This document shows, piece by piece, positions 44,813 to 55,397 of a DNA stretch of 64,000 nucleotides. The stretch covers positions 3,658,001 to 3,722,000 of the forward strand of contig ML978121.1 in assembly GCA_010015805.1 (NCBI GenBank). Reading direction: 5' to 3'. Within the stretch, counting starts at the first letter, position 1. Every line of letters starts with the position of its first letter. This DNA is from Rhizodiscina lignyota. Its lineage: Eukaryota > Ascomycota > Dothideomycetes > Aulographales > Rhizodiscinaceae. Made by a program: the position numbers and the translations under genes. The notes under the pieces are model-generated. The model did not search any database, was not told the origin of the DNA, and saw only the letters and a list, made by a program, of their open reading frames with translations.

Positions 44813-46009
44813 ATGACTGTTACGCCATCTTACGTCCCACCCAAGTCGACTCAGCCAAAGCCAGAGGTACCAAAATGGGTGCCTCCAGAACCGACAAAAG
44901 AGGACATTGATTGGGCGAAGCTGCGGACGATTGAGTTGTCACTACTCGATTCTCCTGATCCTGCCGTTGTCCAAAAGCTGGTCGAAACGACCAAAGCAGC
45001 CATCAAAGAAGATGGCTTCCTCTACTTGACGAACTATGGCGTCTCTCTGGAGGACTTGCATCGCCAATTCGACCTCGCCCAGTACATGCATGCAAACATA
45101 TCTCCAGAGGACAAGGAAAAGCTTCTCTGGGATCCGTCAAAGGGTACATTTGCAGGATGGAAGCCACGTCACGGTTGGAAGAGGGAGGCCGGGAAATACG
45201 ACGGAATTGAGCAGTTCAATTTCTATGAACCGCAGTTCAAAGACTACGATCTCCTTCCGAAGTGCATCTTGCCGTTCATGGATGAGGTTACTTCGTTCTG
45301 CAACTATCTCACCACCGTTGTGAATCGGAGGCTGCTGACGCTTCTGTCGAGAGTACTGGAAATGCCAGATGATACATTATGGGATACAGTACAGAGCCGG
45401 AACGGTCCGGTCGGAGATGGGTACTTTAGGCATGCTTTGTTCTATCCATTGGATTCGGATCAGAGAGTCCAGAGGAAAGATGTTAGGATGTACGGCCATT
45501 GCGACTATGGCACGACGACCATGTTGTTCTCTGTCCCCGTCACGGCGTTGCAGATTTGGTCGTCGAAGGACAACAAGTGGAGATATGTCAAGTACAATCC
45601 TGGCTCCCTGGTGATTAACCTAGGCGAGACCCTGGAGGTCATTTCAGGTGGCCATTTCAGGGCGACGCTCCACAAGGTGGCTCAACCACCGGAGGACCAG
45701 GCCGGTTGCGAAAGACTGTCCATCGTGTTGTTCAACGCGTCCAAGGCCGATATGAGACTGCAACCATTTACGCACAGTCCTTTGATCCAGCGCGAGGGAT
45801 TTATGATGTCGTCAGGAGTCTTCAGAGAGTACAAGAGATTACTGGATGCTGGGGCGCCTGTGCCGACGAACAAGGAATGGAGAGAGGCCCAGGTCAGTAC
45901 GAGAGTTCAGGTCGCGCCAGAAGAAAAGAGCGGTGGGGTGAAGTACATCAATGGGGTAAAATATGGAGAAGATACTTTCCATGGTGTGAAGGTCTTGATG
46001 CCAGTTTAA
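44813..46009 (+). CDS. 2-oxoglutarate/Fe(II)-dependent oxygenase
   Basis: A single exon of 398 residues. N-terminal DIOX_N-like region about 35-150 (VETTKAAIKEDGFLYLTNYGV), then the 2OG-Fe(II) core with iron ligands H229 and D231 (GHCDYGTTT), distal H287 (ATLHKV) and 2-oxoglutarate-binding R301 with Ser303 (RLSIVLF). The layout is that of the isopenicillin-N-synthase-like family, which oxidises small molecules in secondary or catabolic metabolism; thymine dioxygenases are relatives. No signal peptide. The C-terminal extension (VKYINGVKYGEDTFHGVKV) is also common in fungal members. Substrate unknown. Confidence 0.92.
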   Translation: MTVTPSYVPPKSTQPKPEVPKWVPPEPTKEDIDWAKLRTIELSLLDSPDPAVVQKLVETTKAAIKEDGFLYLTNYGVSLEDLHRQFDLAQYMHANISPEDKEKLLWDPSKGTFAGWKPRHGWKREAGKYDGIEQFNFYEPQFKDYDLLPKCILPFMDEVTSFCNYLTTVVNRRLLTLLSRVLEMPDDTLWDTVQSRNGPVGDGYFRHALFYPLDSDQRVQRKDVRMYGHCDYGTTTMLFSVPVTALQIWSSKDNKWRYVKYNPGSLVINLGETLEVISGGHFRATLHKVAQPPEDQAGCERLSIVLFNASKADMRLQPFTHSPLIQREGFMMSSGVFREYKRLLDAGAPVPTNKEWREAQVSTRVQVAPEEKSGGVKYINGVKYGEDTFHGVKVLMPV

Positions 46010-46986
46010 GGATTAGTCCGTACAAGGATGTCGGACGCTTCAGAAGCGTTCGGTGGTCAGTAGTGTGAGAGTTATACGTGTGAGGACAAAAATTGATATC
46101 GTATGCGTTCGAGCTAAAAGATTGGAGTTGTGATTTATGTAAGCGAAATCCTCAAAATGCATCTGCCGTGTTCCTATGACCTTTTCAGGATGCAGAGTCT
46201 CACTTGAGGCTGCTTGGAGGCTTGGCCTGGATGAGCCTTTTCGCTTCGGCAGCAGACCTCTCTCTGCCACCAATTCACCAATAAAGAAAATACCCTGACT
46301 TCCGCGCGGTTCCGCCTGCCAGGCGTTCGGAAGAGATGCAGCGAACGCTGTGAAGTTTATTCTTGGTTCGTTTGGAGGGAGGGTGTGCGAGGAATTCAAC
46401 ACACCAGAAGGCAGGTTTCGAATTTGAATTTGTGCGTTTCCTCTTCAGACATGCTGCATTCTCTTCTTACCTACGTGTCAAATGCTTTTCCAGTCCCACA
46501 CAGTGCTTGTCTTGAGTTTCTTGGTACGATATTCTGACAAAACAATCATGCACGTGGTGGAGAGCAAATGATTCATGTCCCAAATTGAAGCCTTGGTGCA
46601 GATCCGGAAGCAAGTAAGCCGTCACGGAACCAGCGCATTTCTCCCCGCGAAGGCCCACTGTACACGAGTCTGACATGTGGAGGACCGTGGAGGTACCCGT
46701 GGATTCCTGGAGATTGCGGGGACAGGCTTATGAAGGGCCAATTGCCTTTTTGTACTGATATGTCAACTGGAGCTACCCGGCAAATGTCTCAGGGGGAGAA
46801 GGTCTCAGGAGGACGCCAAAGAGCGGCAGTTGCGCGTCCCAAATTGCCGGCATTGGATCTCCTAACGCCCGTCAGCACGGTGAGCACCTGCAGGTCAAAG
46901 CTATCAATACCCTCGGACTTCCCCACAAACAGAAGCTGTTCGCAGCAAATTTTCTGTAAACGCGTGCTGTTTGCCCTCCTCCAATA
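46010..46986. other. Intergenic region before the TRI12-type MFS gene
   Basis: 3' flank of the oxygenase and promoter of the MFS gene. A minus-strand frame (46040-46402) lacks any domain. No clear GATA cluster here. Confidence 0.4.
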
Positions 46987-49042
46987 ATGGCCGATCCAAA
47001 CCAAATCCAGGCGGACGCGTCAAAGGATCAGGAAAATCACACCACGACAATAGAGCACGTCAAGGACATCAACAATGCTCTCACCCAGGTCAACACATAC
47101 GAAGATGATGTTCATGTACACCTGGGATGGCGGTCGTGGCTAGTTGTACTGGTGACATTGTTCAGGTAAGAAACTTCATCGCCTCACGGAAGTGATTTTG
47201 TTGAATCGAGCTAACATATCGTAGCAATATCACACAGGTCTACGTCGTCGTCGCTGTTGGAACTGTTATTGCCTTCATCATTCGAGACCTCGGACAGCCC
47301 GGACTCGCAGGATGGGCTATTCAAGGTCCTCTTCTCATGCAGAGTGTCCTGGCACCGTCAGTTGGACGATTGTCGGATGTCATCGGCCGCAAAAATCTGG
47401 TGGTCGGCCTTCCGCTCATCGCTTTTGCTGGTGCCTGTATATGTGCAAAATCGACCGGCATTAACATGCTCATCGGAGGAAGTATCCTGACTGGTTTCTC
47501 GCTGTCAACACTCGCAATTGTCCAGGCTATTCCTTCGGAGGTTCTTCCCCTGAAGTATCGAACGATAGCCAATGGATCTGCGTTCCTTGGAGGAGCGATT
47601 GGAGGACTGTATGAAGCCAATTCCTTGAATGATTTGGAGTCTTCTTGCTGAATGAATACTAACTCTCACTTCAGTGTCGGTGGTCTGGCGGCTGGTGCTC
47701 TGACAAACCAGAATGTACATGGCTGGCGTAACACGTTTTGGCTCCAAGCGGCGCTGCAACTCACGACTTCGCTACTGTTCATCGTCTCCTACTTCCCGAA
47801 GCGACGCTCCGACTACGAAAGGCTCAAAATCTCCGAGTATCTGTGGCTCATGGACCCCATTGGTACATTCCTCTTCATCGGTGGCACGACTCTTGTACTG
47901 TTGGCATTCGATTGGGCTCCGGATACCTATCCATATAGCAACGTACATGTGGCGGCACCCATGGGCATTGGATTTGCTCTATTGGTCCTCTTCGGTCTCT
48001 ATGGTGAGTAACTCCGACGAACCCGGTTGAACAGAGATCTAATATATAGTATTCTGTAGAATGGAAAGGACGCTCCGATGGTCTGATTGCGCACGCTTAC
48101 TTCAAGAATGGATATAACTTTGGCTTGGCTACATTCGCATTTGGCGTAGAAGGGTATGCAGTAGAATCTGAAAGCTTGTTTTCCACAGCTAACTATTGGA
48201 AGGTGGATCTTCTTCAGTGCCGTAAACAGCATCACTCCTCAAATTGCGCTCAATCTCGGCTGGGAGGATGACTCTTGGAGGATTTCGATCAGGCAGCTTG
48301 CGTACCAAGTTCCAACCATTTTCGCATCCATCCCCATCGTGTAAGAAAGCCCCAGGAAACAACTTTGAAGGGAAATTAATTAATCACAAATAGATGGTAC
48401 TCAACCAAATACAAGGACCTGAAATCACCATTGATTGTTACCTACGTACTCTTCCTCGTCATCACAATCTGTTTTGCGACGGTTAAGCCAAGCGAAAACA
48501 ACTCCGAATATGCCTTCCTTCTCCTCTCAGGTCTCGGCCAGGCAGGGCCGTTGACTCTTCTCGTCGCATTGGTCCAGTTCACGGCTCCACACGCGTTTCT
48601 TTCTACCGCCACAGGTCTGGCGTTCTCCGCTCGTGCAATTGGCGGAGCTTTCGGATCTGCGGTGCTGGACGCCATTATCAACGGCCACATTGCCTCTCAC
48701 CTCGTCCCGGAAGTCGGTGGTGCAGCAATCAATGCGGGCTTGCCATCATCTTCCGTGCCAACACTGCTGAAGGCGTTTGACGCTGGCACGGGTTTCGACG
48801 CAGTCGAAGGCTTGAATGCAACCATTCTCGCAGCGGCTTCGAGTCAGAGGCACTGGACGTATGCGCATGCCTATCGTCTTGGGTGGAGCAGTATCATCCC
48901 ATTCGTTGTGCTTGCGCTTGTAGCTGTTGCTGTCACGAAGAGCGTGAAGGAGCAAATGACTGAGCATGTCGAGGCACCTGTAGAGAAGATGCCACTCGAG
49001 TCGGCAAAGGGTGTGGAAGGGCAGGAGATGAATAGCGTGTAG
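46987..49042 (+). CDS. TRI12-type MFS efflux transporter (14 helices)
   Basis: Six exons: 46987-47165, 47225-47608, 47675-48003, 48060-48153, 48203-48340 and 48394-49042; introns of 49-66 bp; 590 residues. Each junction restores MFS sequence (TLFSNITQVYVV, GGLVGGLAAG, LYEWKGRSDGL, VEGWIFFSAV, IPIVWYSTKY). Fourteen hydrophobic helices are expected. Signature segments include GWAIQGPLLMQSVLAPSVGR, the MFS loop motif GRLSDVIGRKN and the fungal TRI12/siderophore-exporter style GWRNTFWLQAAL and FKNGYNFGLATF. Members of this family (PF06609) export fungal metabolites or carry siderophores; the cargo is not predictable. Plasma-membrane location inferred. Confidence 0.9.
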
Positions 49043-49430
49043 GGGCATAGCATACAAGTTCGTTGAGCACGGACTGCGTTCAACACGGGAATGGCGTGGC
49101 AATCCGCACAGCCGACCTTAGTTAGCAATACAATTGTTTGACTTCATTTCCTTTAGGCTTTAGCCTATCTACATAAGCCATTCAACAGGTGCAAAGATCG
49201 CCAGTGTGTAATTTTTCTCTCATTCCACGGAGGTCATGGCAGTCTTGACCTCGGAGCGAGTGTGACCTGATATTCGAGAATGGAATAGTAGTCGTCCTGA
49301 GCGTCGAAGGAGCGGTCATTCCGACTCATCCTCCACCGTGTTCGCAGAGATATTATTTGTCGGTGAAGTCAGTGTCGATTCCTGTCGATTCCTGTCGATT
49401 AGTCTTGGCCTTGTTCTGGGCACACGTCTC
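49043..49430. other. Convergent intergenic region with 10-bp tandem repeat
   Basis: The unit TGTCGATTCC occurs in a row at 49373, 49383 and 49393 (the last copy incomplete). No gene. Confidence 0.5.
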
Positions 49431-50691
49431 TCAAATGGTAGGCATGTGATTAGAACACCCAGGCGGAGCTGGAACAGGCCTCCCAGGATGAGGAGGCGGA
49501 ACAGGAGGAAGCGATATGGGAGTCCCAGGCAGACCTAAAATACCATGCTCAGGCGAACCCAGAACGAAAGGAGGCCCGGAAGTAATAGGCGGCCTAGATG
49601 CACTACTACAAGACTTCAGATCTGAAAAAGGAGTGCAGAAAGAACAAGAGACTCATATGTAGTAACAGGCGGGGAAATTGTAGTAAGAGAAGACTCCATG
49701 ATTCCAAGGAAAGGTCCAGAAAGGCCATCAACAGGAGGCTCAAATGTAGTAACAGGCAGCTGGAATGTGATAACAGAAGACTCAGGACCACCGAGAATAT
49801 CAATACCTCTCTACATCATCGAATCTCAACATGTCGCCGAGGAGACTGAAAGGAGCTGATGGCTATTTCGCGATCTTCGTCTACTCCGTCGTCTCGAATT
49901 CCACCAAAATCCAACAGAGCCTCCAACAATAGCAACTGCGATAGGCACGACGACTCCAACGATGATATTTATTTTATCCGACTCATTCAAGCCTGAGCCA
50001 TCTTCATTCTTCTGGGGAGATGATGTAGAAGCAGTTGTGGATTTCGAGGATGATGGAAGCGGCTGAGGCGCCGTTGTCGACGGTGAGACTTGTGATAGAG
50101 ACGTGCTCGTTGTCGGGCCACTCGAAGAAGTGAAGATGGAGCTGGCTGAGTGGTCTGCCGTCAGCACCAGAATGCAGCGAGGGCGATCGTGGATACGACA
50201 ATCCCCACGAGCAGGGTGAATGTCAACTCACCGCTGCTCGTCGGTTGCGTGGATGAGAAGCTCGATGAGGTGACTGTAACTGTTGGCCCGCTCGTCGTCG
50301 TTTGTGTGATCGTCACGACGCCATGAACTGAAGGATCACTGTCCGTTGCCGTCGCTTCGGCGGTGACTGTCGCTGGCGCGGTGAATGAGCATTAATCATC
50401 ATAGATGCTTGCGGCATAGTTGTAATCGTTAGAATCACTACAAGTTGTCCAGCCAGTGAAGATACAGCTCGAAAGGAATTGCGAAGCATCCGGTCGCAAG
50501 TCTGTGCGGCAGAAGCAGGTGTTGTCGCCACAACCTAGCTGATTAGGAAGTCCGCCTTCATTATAGCCGTTAATGCAATCCTGGACGCAATGACGGGCAT
50601 TTTGAAAGTCAGATTGGCTTGCGATGGAGATGGTGGCAGCAGAAGTAGTGGTGCATAGGTATAAAAGTAAGAGTGAGCAAAGAAGAAACAT
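49431..50691 (-). pseudogene. Eight-cysteine (CFEM-like) membrane protein gene, nonsense-broken
   Basis: Exon 1 starts at 50691 with a signal peptide (MFLLCSLLLLYLCTTTSA) and a cysteine-patterned domain, NARHCVQDCINGY, GCGDNTCFC, LSSC, TTCSDSN, AASIYDD. A TAA at 50392-50394 then replaces an expected aromatic codon just before the eighth cysteine. The same phase continues open through a Ser/Thr stalk to a splice donor (intron 50231-50155, 77 bp), then exon 2 from 50154 with a Ser-rich stalk and a transmembrane helix (IIVGVVVPIAVAIVGGSVGFW) followed by RRRSRRRSR. A TGA follows at 49826. Pro-rich fragments (PVTTFEPPV, PPVTTYESL, LPPVPPPHPGRP) continue in shifted phases to 49431, suggesting a lost cytoplasmic tail. 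CFEM-like proteins are fungal surface proteins. The nonsense codon could be an assembly error. Confidence 0.7.
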
Positions 50692-51529
50692 GGTTCCGCC
50701 GAACAGAGTGAAACGAGAGTGATGCCGCGAGTGAATGGGGAATCGACAGAAGGGATAAACTCCATGAGTTTGAGATTATGAGGCTGAGGCGGTGCCTCGT
50801 TATATACCTCCTGCTATCGTCTGCGCGAGGCCAGGCCCTAAGCCGAGTGACCAGCCACCCAACAAGTTCTGTTTTGCAAGGCGCACTCAGTCTTGCGACT
50901 CTCGCATAATGAACTTTGAGGGCGTATCTCAGAACCCCGACAGCACCGATGTGCTAAACTTCGAAGCGTCTACCGAAGGCCCTGATAGGTAAAGTGTCTA
51001 GACTTAGCCGCGAGTACAGAATGCGAGCAGTGAAGCAGTAAAGTGCTAACACGGAGTGCCCAAAGCCTATTACATTAACCTTTCAGAGATGCTCTCGCTA
51101 AGTTTGAAGAGCAACACTTATTTATTTCATCTTTTTGACTGTTGGGCAATACATCCGACGCGATCAGTTCAATATCCAGCGTCCGTCTGAACCGTCAAGA
51201 TCCATTCCTCGCCGTGACCTGCGCCGTTGCCTTGCCAAACGCGTCGGAGTCCAATGAGCCGCTAAATTCCAGAAGCGTACGCCTTGGAGCAGCCAATCGC
51301 TCTCGCTTCGAGAGATGCCAAGTATTGAGGAGGCCGCCACAGCGCAACGGAAAGGAGATCCAACCCTCTGGATTAATTCGGATTGCATTGAAAACAATGA
51401 GTGTTCAAATCGAAGCGCAGCGTCAGTTGAAATATATCTGAGAAGAACAGAGGGAAAAAAAGTATTACAATGAACTAGGCTCACTGAATAATCCGCCATC
51501 AAGCCATCTTCAATGGATGACTGACTCGT

Positions 51530-51735
51530 CCACAGCTGCGTCCGATACCCGAATGCTGTCTTGTTCACAGTCATTGTGTCCCAATAACCCGCGGTGTAGA
51601 TAGCTTAGAAGTCTCCCTTTCAGCTGCCTCATTGTTCCCACAACGCGTGGATTCGACCCATGGAGCCCGAACGGTTTGTCAACCCCTATTCTTCCTGCGT
51701 TGCGGGATCTCTCGACGACCTTGGCGTGCATATTG
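51530..51735 (-). repeat. Diverged repeat, copy 1 (unknown element)
   Basis: Minus-strand conceptual reading contains RLLSYLHRGLL followed by DSIRVSD. The plus strand shares AACCCGCGGTG...AGCTTAGAAGTC with copy 2. No family recognised. Confidence 0.5.
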
Positions 51736-52689
51736 GCAAATCATATCGCTTTTCGTACTCACTATGTGTGGTTCACTCCATATGTTTGGTTGCATGTCAT
51801 TCATGGACATTAAAGTGAAGGTTCTGTCGCTTTTAAGAAGACGAGGAGTGATGGTCTTGGAACGCGGGCGGATTGCTTCGTGGCACGTTGTCTTACCAAA
51901 AGAGGTTAGGGGAATTTCCAGAAAGCGTCAACATTCTGATTGGCCAATTCTTTACTTTTGCGATTTGAGCCACTACTTGTTACGGAGTATTCGAGGTGAA
52001 AATATCTTCGATGTTAATTGAAACATATGGTCCTCCTTCATATTCTTTAATCTATTCCTCATCCATGCTCAAATGTCGCTAATGACCATGAAACATGTCG
52101 CGAGGAATTGTAGAGGAAGCAATGGATTCTTTCGAACCACATTTTCTATAAATTCTAGAATGGATATCATTTGTTGAGAGAAAGCTGAAGATTGGGTTGG
52201 GTTGCTTCTACACAGAGTGGCGTCTGCTACATGGATTTGTACTTTTGCTTTGCCAGGAGCGGTTAGCGACTTCTCCGGTCGCTTCAATGTTCAACGTTCT
52301 ATTGGTCAATCCTCCACCTTTACATTTACGGCGAGTGAAGTGGAGGAGCAAGAGTCTTTATAGATGAGACAGTCACACTACTGTTTACTAATATCGTTGC
52401 CGAGTCTATTTCATCGGGATCAATTCACACATGTACCGAAAGCAGTGGACGTTCAAAATCAAGTCATATTGTAGCGTGAACTAAGTAGGATACATTTGAG
52501 AGAACATGAAAATAAAATACTCTGTAATGGAGCACGCTCATATGAATAGTTGGCATGGGACTCATTGAGACTTCTGCCTGTACTCAGACCCGTTTCCGAA
52601 TCTTTTCCTAGCAGAAGTGAGCCTTGGTAGAGCCATACTTCTTCATTATATTCAGGTATGGGTCCTCGTGAGGGTCTCAAGCCCAACAC

Positions 52690-52890
52690 GAAACTGCCTG
52701 ATTCGAATCATCGCGTGTCGCAGAGTCAACACAAATAGCCCACGGTGCCAATAGCTCAGAAGTCTTGTATCCATCTTGTGTCTCCCATTTGAGTAATACT
52801 GCCGACTGGGCTGCAATCGGTAGATCCTCTTCTGTATCAACGCGTTACCCCACAGACAAGGTATCTCTTCAGGCCTACCAAGGTAGGACG
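52690..52890 (-). repeat. Diverged repeat, copy 2 (unknown element)
   Basis: Same orientation as copy 1 about 1.15 kb away. Minus-strand reading contains RLLSYWHRGLF followed by MIRIRQF. Plus-strand AGCCCACGGTGCCAATAGCT and AGAAGTC match copy 1 with changes. Both copies look degenerate. Confidence 0.5.
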
Positions 52891-53380
52891 ACGCCCGGAC
52901 AGTATCGGCGCCAACACCCCAGACGCTCGAAGGTTTGCAAAGCTGTGAGGCAATGCTCAGGATCATACCATCTCACGCAAGAAACGTCACTACTTTCCAC
53001 TAATGTTGCATGAATCCGACGCGTCAAAGATCAGGATCCACCATTTAGAGTCCGGGTGTCACCCCTAATCCAATGGGCAACGTGAAAAGTAGCGAAGTCT
53101 CTCGGGAGTCCGTATGTCCGGAAGGAATATTGTTCCTGGGAGGTTTTTCGTCATCGCTATTCTCTGCGAACAATCCTGGAGTGGATTGCAAGTTGAAGAA
53201 GGAGAAGTTGCAGGGGTGTGCCTAAAAGAGAATTTATAACCGCTAGCGGGGGTGAACTTCGGATCGGAATGGAGAAAGTGGGCTCCGATACCACAACCAC
53301 CAAATTGGCGAGCGGCCGCGCGACATTTCGACATCGCATCGACGACAACCTCTCTCCTTCCTCAATCTCGAAGCAGCAAG

Positions 53381-53435
53381 GTATGCAAGCATTACGAATG
53401 TGAAAACTGTATAATCATGCTAACAAATTTTGCAG
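53381..53435 (+). other. Predicted intron in the 5' untranslated region of RPL37
   Basis: GTATGC donor at 53381, ATGCTAACAAA branch and TTTTGCAG acceptor ending at 53435, 14 nt before the start codon. All three signals match the other introns of this window. Confidence 0.6.
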
Positions 53436-53448
53436 TTCCTAGTTCACA

Positions 53449-53925
53449 ATGAGTACGTACAGCGCAGTGATGTAACGCGACGCAACAACGAAAACTAACG
53501 CCCACAATCAGCGAAGGGAACTTCAAGCTTTGGCAAGCGCCACAACAAGACGCACACCCTCTGCAGGCGATGTGGTCAGTAACTTGCACTTCTCTGAAAG
53601 CGCTGAGCTTCGGAATTTGGCTGACATTGGCTGCGTTCATTAGGCCGTCGCTCCCTCCACATCCAAAAGCACACCTGCTCAAACTGCGGATATCCCGCCG
53701 CTAAGATCCGACAGTGTATGTGTCAATGATGGAGACAGATATATGGGAGGATACACGTAGCTGACTTGAGCATTTACAGACCAATGGGGTGAAAAGGCAC
53801 TGAGGAGGAAGACGACTGGTACTGGCCGCATGCGATACCTCAAGCACGTTGCGCGACGATCGAAGAACGGATTCAGGCAGGGCGCGCCGAAGGGAGCCAG
53901 AGGACCACAGACATCTTCGTCATAA
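53449..53925 (+). CDS. RPL37: 60S ribosomal protein eL37
   Basis: Four coding exons: 53449-53452, 53512-53574, 53644-53715 and 53780-53925; introns of 59, 69 and 64 bp; 94 residues. The first coding exon is just ATGA. Spliced protein: [19 protein letters not shown], the zinc-binding C19-x2-C22 and C34-x2-C37 (CRRC, CSNC), [19 protein letters not shown] and an Arg/Lys-rich C-terminus ending [11 protein letters not shown]. These are the hallmarks of eL37, which sits near the polypeptide exit region of the large subunit. The small exons and mid-codon splits mean no long ORF marks the gene. A further intron probably lies in the 5' UTR, typical of highly expressed fungal ribosomal-protein genes. 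Confidence 0.96.
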
Positions 53926-54242
53926 TGTAGTCGAAAGAGTGAAGTTAGGAGAAGTTGATGGGTGTGAGCGGAGTTTCGAGACGAACTCTTTCTGCATCAT
54001 TCGATCGGACGGCAGCATATGCACAATTCTCTGGTTACGGTTTCTCGAATAGCGGCATAGGTCTTTTCACCTTGCTCAGGTCAAAATAGACAATCTGTCT
54101 ATTCCCCTCTCCAGGCTCCCGCCCTCTAGTGTGCCTTGTTCTATTCCCTCTTGATCTATCCAGTCCAGGTCTAGAGAAAAATCGCACCGTCGCCTCGCTA
54201 TGCTTGAAAAGACTCTAAAAGAAACCCCGAGTTTCTCCCCAT
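53926..54242. other. Convergent 3' region RPL37 / FSH hydrolase
   Basis: 317 bp between two stop codons. Nothing beyond presumed 3' untranslated regions. Confidence 0.4.
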
Positions 54243-55127
54243 CTAGAATGGAACATCCATATCCTCAGCCTTTTCCTCCTTCTGAGCACCTCCACCTTCT
54301 GCCTCAACCATGACCTCCCTGATAAACGCTACTAGAGCACCCACGTACTGTCTTTGACTGCTTGGTAGGAAGTGTCCTCCTGGATGATATACCACCCTCT
54401 CCCCGTTCTTTCCTCTTCCTCCCTCGCACGCCTCTACAAGCCTCAAACTTCTCTTCTCTTCCACCACCGTATCCACGCTCCCCAGAAAATGTAGCATCGG
54501 CGTCTTGATCTTCGGATTGTAAAAACCCTGGTATAGCGGATTAGGCGTTCCAAAACCCGAATAGCTGACCGCAAACTTCAACGGCGGGTGTATAGCATCA
54601 ATCACATATCCACTGTCCTCCTCAAAGCCCTCCGGATATCTCATCCCTCCATTCGCTTGCGCCTTCTCAAACGCCTCTCGCCTCCCTGGCTCCAATAAGC
54701 TCGCCACCATTCCCGCCAGCGCCCCGCCCTGACTGAATCCAAGCACTCCATCAAACGGCCCTTCCTGCTTCAGCACCTCTGCGACGTGCGTAAGACCCGC
54801 CTCTATGCCCTCATACACATACGGCTCCGGCAGGTTTGGGTCAGTCGAGTTCTTCCGCCGCCACCATCCGAAGACGCCCGTCTCCTCGTCCTTGCCGTTG
54901 ATTTCGGGGGGTGGTGCGTTGGGGTCGTTGACCGTGTCCCAATTGGGGATGTCCGACTTGAAGAGTCGGACGGGCGCGGTAGCATAGTGCAGGGTAATGC
55001 CGGCGGGGAAGGCTTTGATGAGGTTCTTCTCGAGAGCGCGGGTTTTGGCGCGGAAAAGTGTACCGGATTGGGTGAAGCCGTGAAGCATGAGGATCTTTAT
55101 GGGCTTGGTTGGGAGAGGTTGTGCCAT
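54243..55127 (-). CDS. FSH-family serine hydrolase
   Basis: A single exon; 294 residues from ATG 55127. The frame is open upstream to 55223, but MAQPLPTKPIKILMLHGFTQSG is the natural N-terminus of the family. Nucleophile Ser132 in GVLGFSQGGALAG. Asp in HFLGSVDTVV and His in YHPGGHFLPSS complete the alpha/beta-hydrolase triad. It resembles yeast Fsh1-Fsh3 and human OVCA2, esterases of unclear physiological substrate. The insert around residues 60-105 (DIPNWDTVNDPNAPP, FGWWRR) is usual for fungal members. The C-terminus is acidic. Divergent from IPI3 with 270 bp between start codons. Confidence 0.92.
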   Translation of the reverse strand: MAQPLPTKPIKILMLHGFTQSGTLFRAKTRALEKNLIKAFPAGITLHYATAPVRLFKSDIPNWDTVNDPNAPPPEINGKDEETGVFGWWRRKNSTDPNLPEPYVYEGIEAGLTHVAEVLKQEGPFDGVLGFSQGGALAGMVASLLEPGRREAFEKAQANGGMRYPEGFEEDSGYVIDAIHPPLKFAVSYSGFGTPNPLYQGFYNPKIKTPMLHFLGSVDTVVEEKRSLRLVEACEGGRGKNGERVVYHPGGHFLPSSQRQYVGALVAFIREVMVEAEGGGAQKEEKAEDMDVPF

Positions 55128-55397
55128 TTTGATAGCGCTATGTGAGAGCGTTGTGGAGGGGAGTGAGGATGAAGCTTGAGCGTAGAAGGGAGCTAGAGTA
55201 GTATAGAACGAATGAAAGCGCAAGTGGGTGGAAATATTGAGCGGAATCTAAATCGAGTTGTTAAAATTACGAAATTCGATAGAGTTGGTGATAGATGCGA
55301 TCATAGGGCTGAAGCTAGCGTGAAATGCTCCATAAAAAAAGTTGAAAGCTTCTCTGTACAGTTCCATCACCACCAAAACCTCGCAAATGTCGATTCA

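Larger units (their letters stand above)
50692..53380. other. Gene-free region with diverged duplicate element
   Basis: 2.7 kb with no frame I can support. Two related segments, about 51480-51740 and about 52640-52890, are listed separately. Sequence is AT-rich between 51950 and 52550. The right end is the RPL37 promoter and 5' leader. Confidence 0.45.

Noticed and set aside
46040-46402. 120-codon minus-strand frame between the oxygenase and MFS genes
   Set aside because: No domain or signal; lies in intergenic DNA overlapping a presumed 3' UTR.
49600-49849. Arg/Asn-rich 83-codon plus-strand frame with repeated NRRL units
   Set aside because: It is the antisense of the Pro/Thr-rich tail fragments of the broken CFEM-like gene.
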